Of a stretch of 64,000 bases of DNA, positions 33,383 to 42,011 are shown piece after piece. Position numbers and translations under genes: made by a program. The notes under the pieces were generated by a model. The model was given only the letters and a program-made list of their open reading frames with translations. It had not been told where the DNA came from and ran no database searches. This DNA comes from Xanthomonas arboricola pv. guizotiae (GTDB lineage Bacteria; Pseudomonadota; Gammaproteobacteria; Xanthomonadales; Xanthomonadaceae). The stretch covers positions 1 to 64,000 of the forward strand of contig NZ_MDSK01000004.1 of NCBI RefSeq assembly GCF_002940205.1, in the 5' to 3' direction. The stretch's first letter is position 1. The number at the start of each line of letters is the position of its first letter.

Positions 33383-33417
33383 TGTGCAGGCAGCTGCGTA
33401 CGCGGTAGCCTGCGTAC

Positions 33418-34032
33418 ATGGACGCCACCGCCACCGCCACACCACTGCCCCTGCAGCCCGAGCACCTGGCCGCGCTCGAACAGGCCTATGCCACGCCGCC
33501 GCGCGCCTATCACCACTTCGGCCATGTGTGTGCGCTGCTGCAGCACTACGCCGAGGTCGCCGCCGGGCCGGGTTGGCAGCAGCCGGTCGAGGTCTGGCTG
33601 GCGCTGCTGTTTCACGATGCGGTGTATCAACCCGGACGCAGCGACAACGAGGCGGAATCCGCCAGCTGGGCGCTGGACTGCATCCCGCGCTGGTGGCCGC
33701 AGGCATCGGTGGATCTGCAGCGCGTGCAGCGCCTGATTCTGCTCACCGCACGCCATGGACAACTGCAGCCAGCGGACGTGGATGCGGAAGCGGCGTTGTT
33801 CCTGGATTGCGACATGGCGATCCTGGCCGCACCGGCAGCGGTGTTCGATGCCTATGACGAGGGCATTGCCGCCGAATACCGTGGGCATGTCCCCGGCTTG
33901 CTGTTCCGGCTCAACCGCAGGCGCTTTCTGGCCGGCCTGCTCGAGCGTCCGCGCATCTTCCTGAGCGACTACTTCCATGCGCGCTGCGACGCTGCGGCGC
34001 GGGCCAATCTGCGCCGGCGACTGGGGCGCTGA
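33418..34032 (+). CDS. HD-superfamily predicted metal-dependent phosphohydrolase (COG4339 type)
   Basis: The 204-residue helical protein has Y-H-H-F-G-H-V near 31, F-H-D-A-V-Y near 64-69, and D-N-E-A-E-S-A and D-C-D-M-A-I-L downstream. This is the COG4339 variation on the HD domain, with His/Asp residues able to bind a divalent metal. The substrate is unknown. The ATG at 33418 is directly followed by an Ala/Thr-rich stretch that may be unstructured. It probably shares a transcript with thpR (35-base gap). Confidence 0.82.
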   Translation: MDATATATPLPLQPEHLAALEQAYATPPRAYHHFGHVCALLQHYAEVAAGPGWQQPVEVWLALLFHDAVYQPGRSDNEAESASWALDCIPRWWPQASVDLQRVQRLILLTARHGQLQPADVDAEAALFLDCDMAILAAPAAVFDAYDEGIAAEYRGHVPGLLFRLNRRRFLAGLLERPRIFLSDYFHARCDAAARANLRRRLGR

Positions 34033-34094
34033 CCTGGCACGCTGCGCGCCGTGGTTCATCCAGGCGCAGGCATGGCGCACGCTACAATGCGCGC

Positions 34095-34277
34095 ATGCAC
34101 GACCGCGCAGCTTCCGATCACGATCCACGCCCGCAACCGCCTGAGCCGCCTGCGCCCAACGCGTGCTGCGAAAGCGGGTGCCCGTTGTGCGTGCACGATC
34201 TGTACGCGGACGACCTGGCGCGCTACCGGCAGGCCTTGGCCGCCTGGGAAGCGCGTCAGCGAGCACATGCGCGATAA
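34095..34277 (+). CDS. Oxidoreductase-like domain small protein
   Basis: The 60-residue protein has the pattern C24-C25-x3-C29-x2-C32-V-H-D-L-Y followed by R-Y-R-Q-A-L-A-A-W, which is the short oxidoreductase-like domain (PF09791 type). The cysteines may bind zinc or an Fe-S cluster. A Pro-rich N-terminus precedes it. The function is unknown despite the domain name. It is 62 bases after the HD-like gene and may belong to the same operon. Confidence 0.82.
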   Translation: MHDRAASDHDPRPQPPEPPAPNACCESGCPLCVHDLYADDLARYRQALAAWEARQRAHAR

Positions 34278-34346
34278 GCGAAGCGTCGCGCTTCGCGTAG
34301 CCGCCTGGAACGATTATCTTTGAACCACTTTTCCCGATGGTGCGAC

Positions 34347-35720
34347 ATGCGACGACTTGAGATGTGGAGCGCGCTCTGCGGCGCGGCGGTGTTGACGCTA
34401 TCGGGCATGGCGGCTGCGCAGACCACGCAGCCAGTCAGCCACGGCCGCTTCGAGCAGGTACCGGTGCTGATGCCCAAGGGCGAGCCGCAGCGCGTGGTGA
34501 TCTGGCTGACCGGCACCGGCAACGACGTCAAGCGCCAGACCCAGGCGGAAAGCCTGCGCGCCGACGGCGCGATGGTGGCGATGGTGGATACCGCGCATCT
34601 GTACGCGGTGCTGCGCAAGGCCGGCGGTACCTGTGCGTTCTCGGTCGGCGATGTGGAAAATTTCTCGCGCTACGTGCAGGCCTTCTACCACATCCCCACC
34701 TACCGCCTGCCGCTGCTGGTCGGCGACGGCGAGGGGGCTGCGCTGGCCTATGCGATCGCGGCGCAAGCCAAGCCGCACGTGCTGGCCGGCGTGCTGACCG
34801 ACGGGCTCTGCCCGGCGACGGTGTCCGACCAGGCGATCTGCCAGCCGGGCGTGCGTCCGGGCAGCAACACGCTGCTGCCGGTGCCGCTGCAGATTCCCTG
34901 GGTGCTTGCCGGCAGCCAGGACAAGCGTTGCCCGGCCGCGGCCGAAGACGGCTTCCTCAAGCAGGTGCCGCAGGCGCGCACGTTCACGCGTTCGGCGCAG
35001 GGCGACATCCTGCCGGGCCTGCGCGCGGCGGCACGCTCGCTGGGCGAGCAGAAGGGCGTGGCCCTGCCGCCGCCACCGGGCGGGCTGGAAGACCTGCCGG
35101 TGGTGGAGCTGCCGGCCAAGCCCGATGGCGACAGCGACGACGACACCTTCGTGATCTTCGTCTCCGGCGACGGTGGCTGGGCGGGTCTGGACGAAGAGGT
35201 GGCCGATGCGCTGGCCGCGCAAGGCATTCCGGTGGTCGGCCTGGATTCGCTGCGTTACTTCTGGACCGAGCGCACACCGCAGGGCTTTGCCACCGATCTG
35301 GATCGCATCGCGCGGTTCTATGCGCAGCGCTGGCAACGCCAGCGGGTGGTGCTGATCGGCTTCTCGCAGGGCGCGGACGTGTTGCCGGCCGCGATCAACA
35401 AGCTGCCGGCGCAGACCAAGCAGAACCTGCGCATGACTGCGCTGTTGTCGGTGGGCAAGCTGGCCGATTACGAATTCCACGTCAGCAACTGGCTGGGCTC
35501 GGACGACGAAGGCCTGCCGATCGCGCCGGAAGTGCAGCGGCTGCCGGCCGGCACCACCGTGTGCATCTACGGCCAGGACGACCAGGACGCGCTCTGCCCG
35601 AGCCTGCCGGCGCAGGCCGCCAAGCGGGTCGCGCTGCCGGGTGACCACCACTTCAAGGGCGATTACGCGACCCTGGCCAAGGTGATCATGGAGCAGCTGC
35701 ACGCGCTGTCGAAGCCGTAA
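34347..35720 (+). CDS. acvB: AcvB/VirJ-family periplasmic lipid hydrolase
   Basis: The 457-residue protein has a signal peptide (cleavage near A-A-A-Q, about 25) and two related halves. The C-terminal half is an alpha/beta hydrolase with S-G-D-G-G-W and nucleophile elbow G-F-S-Q-G. It matches AcvB/VirJ virulence-factor proteins. In Agrobacterium AcvB hydrolyses lysyl-phosphatidylglycerol made by LpiA, an MprF homologue. Here mprF is the next gene, convergent, which strongly supports the same substrate relation. The ATG at 34347 is chosen; a TTG nine codons earlier is possible. Confidence 0.88.
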   Translation: MRRLEMWSALCGAAVLTLSGMAAAQTTQPVSHGRFEQVPVLMPKGEPQRVVIWLTGTGNDVKRQTQAESLRADGAMVAMVDTAHLYAVLRKAGGTCAFSVGDVENFSRYVQAFYHIPTYRLPLLVGDGEGAALAYAIAAQAKPHVLAGVLTDGLCPATVSDQAICQPGVRPGSNTLLPVPLQIPWVLAGSQDKRCPAAAEDGFLKQVPQARTFTRSAQGDILPGLRAAARSLGEQKGVALPPPPGGLEDLPVVELPAKPDGDSDDDTFVIFVSGDGGWAGLDEEVADALAAQGIPVVGLDSLRYFWTERTPQGFATDLDRIARFYAQRWQRQRVVLIGFSQGADVLPAAINKLPAQTKQNLRMTALLSVGKLADYEFHVSNWLGSDDEGLPIAPEVQRLPAGTTVCIYGQDDQDALCPSLPAQAAKRVALPGDHHFKGDYATLAKVIMEQLHALSKP

Positions 35721-35736
35721 GCGAGCGGAGCATGTT

Positions 35737-35774
35737 TGACCTGCGTCGGCCTGACCCAAGGCCGACGCAGGTCA
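35737..35774. terminator. Long hairpin downstream of acvB
   Basis: A perfect 15-bp inverted repeat (TGACCTGCGTCGGCC, loop TGACCCAA, GGCCGACGCAGGTCA) starts 17 bases past the acvB stop. No T-run follows. It probably terminates acvB transcription. Confidence 0.65.
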
Positions 35775-35859
35775 ATAACCCGGTTGTCATCGTTCGGTTC
35801 GGCCCCTGGAGCCAAGCAGGCCCCGGCATTTCTTTCCGCAACCGACGGCAACCGGTGGT

Positions 35860-35961
35860 GCTTGCGCGGGTGCCGGTGTGGGACCTTGAGCGGCATGGAT
35901 GCCGCGCCCGAGCCTACATGGACGTACTTGCGGCGTGTCCCACGCCGGCACACGTGCAAGC
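35860..35961. repeat. 102-bp MITE-like element with 25-bp terminal inverted repeats
   Basis: The ends, 35860-35884 and 35937-35961, are inverted repeats matching at 22 of 25 positions (outer ends GCTTGC / GCAAGC, inner GTGGGAC / GTCCCAC). The interior holds a second near-perfect palindrome, GCGGCATGGATGCCGC at 35890-35905. It lies between the convergent acvB and mprF stops, codes for nothing recognisable, and could fold into a large cruciform or RNA hairpin. I believe related sequences recur in Xanthomonas intergenic DNA, but that is from memory. Confidence 0.65.
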
Positions 35962-36011
35962 GCACGCAGCAGAGCGAGGCATTCGCTTAAAACCGCAGGT
36001 ATCGAGCGGCC

Positions 36012-38576
36012 TTACTCCTGCCGGCCCGGATCCACTGAGATCAATCGGGTGACATCCAGCAGCGCCGCCGGCAGATGCATGCCGCCGGGCGCGACCAGAT
36101 AGCGCGGGCGCCAGGTCGGGGCGAACTTCGACTTGAAGCGACGCAGCCCGCTGAAGCCATAGAAGCGCTCGCCGTGACGTGAGACCAGGCTGGCGAAGCG
36201 ATTCCAGCGGCCGGCCAGGCGATGCTCGGCCAGGCCCGACAGTGGCGCCATGCCCAGCGAGAAGCGCGTATAGCCGTTGGCTTGCCCCCACAGGAACAGC
36301 TCGATGAACAGGAAATCCATCGTGCCCTTGGGTGCCTGCGCGCTGTGCCGCATCAGGTCCACCGACAGCTCGCCGCCGGCCGGTGCCCGCCACACATTGG
36401 CGAAGGCCACGATCTGGCCTTCCGCCTCGGCCACCGCCACCGGTAAGCGGCGCAGGTAGTCCGCCTCGAAGCTGCCCAGCGAGAAGCCTTTTTCCTCGCC
36501 GGACTTTTCTTCCAGCCATTGCTCGGACACTTCGGACAGCCGCGGCAGTACCGCATCCACCTGTTCGGGCTGCAGCATGCGGAAGCTCAGGCCGCCGCGC
36601 TTGCCGCGGTTCCAGGCCTGGCGCAGATCGGCGCGGTCGCGGCCCTCGAGGGTGAAGCCTTCCAGCGGCACGATCGCCTCTTCGCCCAGTTTGACCAGGG
36701 TCAGGCCCATGTCGAGATAGGTCTGCCAGTATTTTTCGCCGACCTGGTAGAACACCGGGCGCAGGCCCATATGGTCGGCCTCTTCGCGGAAGCGCCAGAT
36801 CAGTGCGCGCGCGACTTCCGGCGGGCCGACCGGGTCGCCCATCGAGATCAGCGAGCCGCCGTAACGCTGCAGCATCACGAACCCGCGGCGCTGCTCGTCT
36901 AGCAGGAAGGCCTTGTCGCCGGTCAGCGCCAGGCAGGCCTGGGTGTCGGTGCTGATGGCCAGGATCGGCGCCAGCGTCTGCAGGGTCTGCGCATCGGCGG
37001 CCGGCATCGGGCGGCGACCGCCACGCAGCAGGCGCGCCATGCCGAACACGATCACGCCCACGCACAGGATCAATGCCGCGCGCAGCGCACGTGGCGCGTT
37101 GGCCGAGGTGGCGAATTCCCACCACAGGTCGTTGCTGTATTCGACGTGGCTGTAGACGAAGAACAGCAGCCAGAACGTGGCCACCAGCACCAGGCCGAGA
37201 TTGCTCAGCCAGCGCCACGACCAGGCTTCGTCCAGCAGCGCGCCCTGGCGGTAGAACTCGCGGCGTGCCGCCCACAGTGCCACTGCGGCCAGTGCCGCCG
37301 ACAACGACACCGAGATATGGCTGCCGCGCAACAGCGACAGCGGCGGCAGCAGGATGCACACGCCCAGCGCCAGCACCCAGGCCGCATGGCTGCGGCGTTG
37401 CAGGCCCTGGCCGATCAGCAGCAGCACCATGCCGCCCAGGCTGACCAGCAGGTGCGAGGTCTCGATCAGCGGCAGCGGCGCCACTTCCTGGCGCGCGCGC
37501 GGCGTGGGCAGGGTGCCGTCGATGACCAGCGCCGCACCCACCGCAAACACCGCCAACGCCAGGATCTGCGGCAACCACGGACGCAAGGTCTTCCATACCG
37601 TGCGTGCGGTGCTGGCGCTGACGCGCACCGGTGCACCCAGGCCGGAGGCTGCCGCCATCGCCACCGAGATCAGCAGCGGCACGATGTAGTAGGTGACCCG
37701 GTAGGCCAGCGCGGCGGCCAGCACCGCGGCGGGGGTGACATGCGGCAGCAGCTTGAGCAGGCTCCACTCGAACACGCCCAGGCCGGCCGGCACGGTAGAG
37801 ATCAGCCCGGCGACCACCGCCACCAGCCAGATGCCGATGAAGCCGAAGTAGCCGGTGCCCGGGTCCGGCGGCAGCAGCACGTAGAACGCGGCGGCCGCCA
37901 GGCCCAGCTCGACCACGCTCAGCGCGGTCACGCCCAGTACCGTGGTGCGGTCGGGCAGCCAGAAGCGATGACTGCGGATCCCGAATTCGCGGCCCTGTCT
38001 GCCGACCAGCCCCAGCATCGCGACGTAGCCGACCAGCAAGCCGATGCCGGCGATGCGGATGCCCTCGGCGGTGATCGGCAATGCGCGCGCCGCCGCCTCC
38101 GGTTCCAGCAGCAGTGCCAGGCCAAGCAGCACCCAGGCGCCGAAGACGAAGCCCAGCGTGCTCATCAGCACCACCTGGCCGATCTCGACCAGGGTCAGCC
38201 CGACGCTGCCATAGCCGCGCAGGCGGACCGCGCCGCCGGTGAGTGCGGCAAAGCCCAGCGTCTGCCCCACCGCATGCGCCATGAAGGCGGTGATGCCCAC
38301 GCGCGCCGGATGCAGGCGCTTGCCGGTGCGCTTGAGCCCGACCCAGTCAAAGCCCACCAGGCAGGCGTAGCTGCTCAAGCCCAGCACCAGGGTAAGCGCG
38401 ATCTGGCCGGCGTGCAGCGCACGGAAGGCCTGGCGAATCTGCCGGTAGCCGTGGTCGGTGAATTGCCCCGACAGCGCGTGCAGCGCCATTGCCAGGATTG
38501 CCAGGCTGATGATCACCGGCAAGGCGCGGCGCCACCCGCTGGCCGGCGCCTGGGAAGACACGGAGGTATCCGTCAT
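36012..38576 (-). CDS. mprF: Bifunctional lysylphosphatidylglycerol synthetase/flippase MprF
   Basis: The 854-residue protein has about 14 hydrophobic segments in the first 520 residues (flippase domain, UPF0104-type). A C-terminal cytoplasmic DUF2156/GNAT-like synthase domain follows (about 550-850), with G-G-S-L-I-S-M-G-D-P-V-G-P and K-R-G-G-L-S-F-R-M. It transfers an amino acid, usually lysine or alanine, from aminoacyl-tRNA to phosphatidylglycerol and flips the product, reducing surface negative charge and sensitivity to cationic peptides. The ATG at 38576 (M-T-D-T-S) is preferred to 38615. It is convergent with acvB. Confidence 0.92.
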   Translation of the reverse strand: MTDTSVSSQAPASGWRRALPVIISLAILAMALHALSGQFTDHGYRQIRQAFRALHAGQIALTLVLGLSSYACLVGFDWVGLKRTGKRLHPARVGITAFMAHAVGQTLGFAALTGGAVRLRGYGSVGLTLVEIGQVVLMSTLGFVFGAWVLLGLALLLEPEAAARALPITAEGIRIAGIGLLVGYVAMLGLVGRQGREFGIRSHRFWLPDRTTVLGVTALSVVELGLAAAAFYVLLPPDPGTGYFGFIGIWLVAVVAGLISTVPAGLGVFEWSLLKLLPHVTPAAVLAAALAYRVTYYIVPLLISVAMAAASGLGAPVRVSASTARTVWKTLRPWLPQILALAVFAVGAALVIDGTLPTPRARQEVAPLPLIETSHLLVSLGGMVLLLIGQGLQRRSHAAWVLALGVCILLPPLSLLRGSHISVSLSAALAAVALWAARREFYRQGALLDEAWSWRWLSNLGLVLVATFWLLFFVYSHVEYSNDLWWEFATSANAPRALRAALILCVGVIVFGMARLLRGGRRPMPAADAQTLQTLAPILAISTDTQACLALTGDKAFLLDEQRRGFVMLQRYGGSLISMGDPVGPPEVARALIWRFREEADHMGLRPVFYQVGEKYWQTYLDMGLTLVKLGEEAIVPLEGFTLEGRDRADLRQAWNRGKRGGLSFRMLQPEQVDAVLPRLSEVSEQWLEEKSGEEKGFSLGSFEADYLRRLPVAVAEAEGQIVAFANVWRAPAGGELSVDLMRHSAQAPKGTMDFLFIELFLWGQANGYTRFSLGMAPLSGLAEHRLAGRWNRFASLVSRHGERFYGFSGLRRFKSKFAPTWRPRYLVAPGGMHLPAALLDVTRLISVDPGRQE

Positions 38577-38837
38577 GAGGGAAACGGGATCTGCTGGAGG
38601 AGGAGAAGGGCGCATGCACGGTGCGTGCCGCGCGGGCGGTTGCTCTGCATGGGCCGGTCGATGTCAAGGTACATGCAGGGTGATCGCGTGGATGCCGAAT
38701 GAGGTGAACGCAGGGTTCGGTCGCGCCGACAGGTGTCGGCTCAGGACGGCTGCGCGCATCATAGGGCATCGCCGCGCCCAGGTGCCGCAGGAGACCGACA
38801 TGGACACGATAACCGTTGCAACACAGACAGGCTGTTG

Positions 38838-39545
38838 ATGGACGAGCGACATCACCGTGGCACTGCGGTGCCAGCTGGGTCGGCCTGCCCGCCACGCTGG
38901 GCCGGGCAGGCCGGCGCCGTCGCCGCCTGCATCGGCCTGGCCTTCATCGTGTTGATCCTGCTGCTGCAATGGCTGCGCGGCGATCTGGACTGGATCGATG
39001 CACAGCTGAGCGCGTATCTGCACGGTGCCTACGGCCTGCTGCTGCGCACGGCCTATTGCGTGCTGGCTGCCGCGATGGCGTGGATGGCGCTGGGTCTGCA
39101 TGCGGCACTTGCACCGCCCGCGCGCAGCCGCACCGTGGTGGGGTTGTTCTGGGCGGCGGCGGTGGGCCTGTGCATGGTGTCGATCGGCGATAGCTGGATG
39201 CCGGAGCTGGCGCCCGACGCGGCCATGCCGGTGCACCTGCTCTCGGCCGACATGACCTTTCTGTGCGTGATCGCGGCGGTGTTGCTGCAGTCCTGGTACT
39301 TCCGCCGCGACCGCATGTGGCAAGGCCGCTTCGCCACCGCGTTCGGCCTGGGGCTGGGCGCATTTGCGGTGTTGCTGTTTCACGTCACGGTCACCGGCGC
39401 GCCGCTGGGCATCAGCCAGAAGAGCGCCATCGTGTTGATCGTGGCCTGGATGGTGCGGGTGGGGGCGTGGTTGGCGCAGCACGCGCGCGCCGGGGCTGCA
39501 CGTTTGCCGCATTCGCGGGACAATGGCCGGGTCAATCAACCGTAG
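38838..39545 (+). CDS. DUF998-like integral membrane protein
   Basis: The 235-residue protein has six predicted membrane helices (about 28-48, 63-85, 95-115, 130-155, 165-185, 195-212), with charged loops such as R-G-D-L-D-W and G-D-S-W-M-P-E-L. The layout and length resemble the DUF998 family of unknown function. The ATG at 38838 immediately precedes the conserved hydrophobic region; the frame continues upstream without homology. It is divergent from mprF and precedes the RidA gene by 10 bases, so those two are probably co-transcribed. Confidence 0.75.
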   Translation: MDERHHRGTAVPAGSACPPRWAGQAGAVAACIGLAFIVLILLLQWLRGDLDWIDAQLSAYLHGAYGLLLRTAYCVLAAAMAWMALGLHAALAPPARSRTVVGLFWAAAVGLCMVSIGDSWMPELAPDAAMPVHLLSADMTFLCVIAAVLLQSWYFRRDRMWQGRFATAFGLGLGAFAVLLFHVTVTGAPLGISQKSAIVLIVAWMVRVGAWLAQHARAGAARLPHSRDNGRVNQP

Positions 39546-39555
39546 GAAGTCTGAA

Positions 39556-39903
39556 ATGCTGCAGCGATTCGATGCGGGTCCGCGGATGTCGGAAATGACC
39601 GTCCATGGCGGCGTGTGCTACCTGGCCGGCCAGGTTGCCGACGACACCAGCGAAGACATCACCGGGCAGACCCGCCAGGTGCTGGGTGAAATCGACAAGC
39701 TGCTCGCGCAGGCGGCCAGCGACAAGACCAAGATCCTGCGTGCAGAAATCTTCCTGGCCGACATCGCCGATTTCGACGGGATGAACAAGGCCTGGGACGA
39801 ATGGGTGCCGCACGGTTTCACCCCCGCGCGCGCCACGGTCGAAGCCAGACTGGCGCGGCCGGAATGGAAGGTGGAAATCGTGATCACCGCTGCGGCGAGC
39901 TGA
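39556..39903 (+). CDS. RidA family enamine/imine deaminase-type protein
   Basis: The 115-residue protein belongs to the RidA/YjgF-like superfamily in the YoaB branch (V-Y-L-A-G-Q-V-A-type strand as V-C-Y-L-A-G-Q, A-E-I-F-L-A-D-I and P-A-R-A-T-V-E-A). The arginine of P-A-R-A is the residue that binds substrate carboxylates in this family. It may hydrolyse reactive enamines released by PLP enzymes. TAGGAAG lies upstream of the ATG at 39556, which decides the start. It is probably cytoplasmic and trimeric. Confidence 0.88.
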   Translation: MLQRFDAGPRMSEMTVHGGVCYLAGQVADDTSEDITGQTRQVLGEIDKLLAQAASDKTKILRAEIFLADIADFDGMNKAWDEWVPHGFTPARATVEARLARPEWKVEIVITAAAS

Positions 39904-40066
39904 TCGCAGCGCGGCGCGCGGATCGCGGCTCGATCGCGCGCGCCGACGCCGTGTCATCTGCGCGCGAGCGCCTGGACGCGCATCGCGGCGTTGTCTGAAA
40001 GACGGTGGCAAAAGCTGATCGCAGGCCGGCTTGGCAGGGTCGCCAGCGCGCTTGTCGGCGCACCCC

Positions 40067-40101
40067 ATGAGTGGAACGCCGACATGTCGCACTCCACTCG
40101 T
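40067..40101. terminator. Imperfect hairpin between convergent RidA and methyltransferase genes
   Basis: ATGAGTGGA (40067-40075) pairs with TCCACTCGT (40093-40101) with one G-T pair, and the interior contains the palindrome CGACATGTCG. It is the only clear structure in the 237-base gap and lies 40 bases past the stop of the Cfa-like gene at 40141. No T-run is present. Confidence 0.4.
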
Positions 40102-40140
40102 GCGGGCCGCGGCGTCGTTTCGATGCGCGCACGTGCGCGA

Positions 40141-41211
40141 TCAGCGTTTGACGAAGCGGTAATGCGCCACGCCCCATTCGCGGCCCTGGTCGTAACCGAA
40201 CAGCTCGGCGCAGGCCAGCCAGAACATCCGCCAGCGCTGCCACCAGCGCTGCGCATCGTCGCCATAGGTCTGCCGCAGTAGCGGCATGATCTGCTCGCGG
40301 TGGCGGTCCTGGTTTTCCAGCCAGGCGTTGGCGGTTTTTTCGTAATGCTCGCCCGACAGCACCCAGCGCTGTTCGATGACCACGTCCTGCTGGAAATGCA
40401 GCAGGGTGTCGGCCGCCGGCATCAGCCCGCCGGTGAAGAAATGCCGTCCCATCCAGTTGTCTTCGCCGGCCACCTCGAACGGGTAGGCCAGGTCGCGGTG
40501 ACAGAAGATATGCACAAACAGCTTGCCGCCCGGCGCCAGCCAGCTGCCGACGCGGGCCAGCAGCTCGCGGTAGTTGCGCATGTGCTCGAACATCTCCACC
40601 GACACCACGCGGTCGAAGTTGCCCGGCGGCAGCGCCAGCGCGTTGACGTCGGCGGTGATGACCTGCACGTTGCTCAATCCGCGCACCCGGCACTGCTCCA
40701 GGATGTGCGCGCGCTGCGGACGCGAGTTGGACACCGCGGTGATGGTGGCGCCGGGATAACGCTCGGCCATCCACAAGGTCAGCGAGCCCCAACCGCAGCC
40801 CAGCTCCAGAATGCGTTGGCCGTCGGCCAGTTCGGCGCGCTCACCGTACAGCGCCAGCATGCGTTCTTCGGCCGCATCCAGATCCGGCGTGGTGGCGTCC
40901 CAGTAGCAGCTGCTGTACTTGAGCCGGCGGCCCAGGCACAGGGTGAAGAACTGCGGCGGCAATTCGTAGTGCTGGCGATTGGCGGCATCGGTTTCGATCG
41001 CGATGGCGCTGGCACGCAGACTGTCGATGAAGGCGCGTTGGCGTTCGTCGCTGGCGTCGGCACCGCCGGTGCGCTCATCGCGCAGGCGCTGTGCGCACAG
41101 CCGGCGGATGCCGTAACGCAGTGCGGCGTCGGGGAGCACGCCGGATTCGGCCAGCCGGGTGGCAAAGGATTCTTCGGGCAGCGAGGAGGGCGGGACGGTG
41201 ATGGTGGACAT
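40141..41211 (-). CDS. Second cyclopropane-fatty-acid-synthase-like methyltransferase
   Basis: The 356-residue protein belongs to the Cfa/mycolic-acid-methyltransferase family. The substrate-binding lid carries H-Y-E-L-P-P-Q-F-F and K-Y-S-S-C-Y-W. The SAM loop is L-E-L-G-C-G-W-G-S-L, and V-E-M-F-E-H-M-R follows. It lacks the N-terminal domain of full-length Cfa and is about 75 residues shorter than its neighbour at 42550. It should methylate or otherwise modify unsaturated acyl chains on membrane lipids. GGAGAG precedes the ATG at 41211. It is last in the operon, 17 bases after DUF1295. Confidence 0.85.
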   Translation of the reverse strand: MSTITVPPSSLPEESFATRLAESGVLPDAALRYGIRRLCAQRLRDERTGGADASDERQRAFIDSLRASAIAIETDAANRQHYELPPQFFTLCLGRRLKYSSCYWDATTPDLDAAEERMLALYGERAELADGQRILELGCGWGSLTLWMAERYPGATITAVSNSRPQRAHILEQCRVRGLSNVQVITADVNALALPPGNFDRVVSVEMFEHMRNYRELLARVGSWLAPGGKLFVHIFCHRDLAYPFEVAGEDNWMGRHFFTGGLMPAADTLLHFQQDVVIEQRWVLSGEHYEKTANAWLENQDRHREQIMPLLRQTYGDDAQRWWQRWRMFWLACAELFGYDQGREWGVAHYRFVKR

Positions 41212-41228
41212 ACGACTCTCCAGGCGAC

Positions 41229-42011
41229 TCAGGACGAAGGGGGAAGTGGAAAAAACGCGCTGGTGCTGCGCTGGTATTGCGCGTAGTCCTCACCACGCGA
41301 GCGCAGCGCCTGCTGCTCGGTGTAGGGAATGCCGGTAAAGCGATACAGGAACACGAACATCACCACCGGCCCCAGCGCCGCCAGGGCAAGCGGCCACGGC
41401 CCGGCACCGACGGCCAGCGCCAGATAGGCGAACCAGTGCACGAACTCGAAGAAGTAGTTGGGATGGCGCGAATACCGCCACAATCCGCTGCGGCAGGTGA
41501 CGCCGCGATTGGCCGGGTTGGCCTTGTGCGCAGACAGTTGCCGGTCGGCCAGGGCTTCGCCACCGACCGCGATCAACCACACCGCAATCGCCAGCGTGCT
41601 CCACACGCTCCAGGCCGGAGTCGGGTTGCTGGCAGCGGCCAGAAACGGCACACAAAACAGCACCACGACCACCGCCTGCGCCAGGAAGAAGCCCAGGAAT
41701 TTGCGTTGGTCGCCGTTCCAGTGCTCGCGCAGGGCGCGATAACGGCCATCTTCGTGCGGGTCGCCGAACACGCGCACGCCCAGATGCAACGCCAGGCGCG
41801 CGCCCCAGACACCGCCGAGCACGCCGACCAGCACGCGCGGCAGCAGCGCGCCATCGGACATCCACGCGCAATACGGCGCCGCCACCGCCAGGCACGCGGC
41901 CCACAGCACGTCGACCGGGCCGGCATTGCCGCTGCGGCGTTGCCACAGCCAGCCGATCACCATCACCACGCTCGCAAACACGCCCACATGCAGCAGCGGC
42001 CAGGCATTCAT
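41229..42011 (-). CDS. DUF1295 integral membrane reductase-like protein
   Basis: The 260-residue membrane protein has about six helices. The C-terminal signature G-L-W-R-Y-S-R-H-P-N-Y-F-F-E resembles steroid 5-alpha-reductase and isoprenylcysteine methyltransferase-like proteins (DUF1295), where the histidine contacts NADPH or another cofactor. It could reduce a double bond in a methylated acyl chain or sterol-like lipid. Its ATG overlaps the DUF2878 stop by four bases. A homologue sits beside ufaA1 in mycobacteria (from memory), supporting a role in the same pathway. Confidence 0.85.
   Translation of the reverse strand: MNAWPLLHVGVFASVVMVIGWLWQRRSGNAGPVDVLWAACLAVAAPYCAWMSDGALLPRVLVGVLGGVWGARLALHLGVRVFGDPHEDGRYRALREHWNGDQRKFLGFFLAQAVVVVLFCVPFLAAASNPTPAWSVWSTLAIAVWLIAVGGEALADRQLSAHKANPANRGVTCRSGLWRYSRHPNYFFEFVHWFAYLALAVGAGPWPLALAALGPVVMFVFLYRFTGIPYTEQQALRSRGEDYAQYQRSTSAFFPLPPSS

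Noticed and set aside
37146-38702. A 518-codon plus-strand frame opposite mprF
   Set aside because: It is His/Gln/Arg-rich low-complexity sequence mirroring mprF membrane helices, not a protein.
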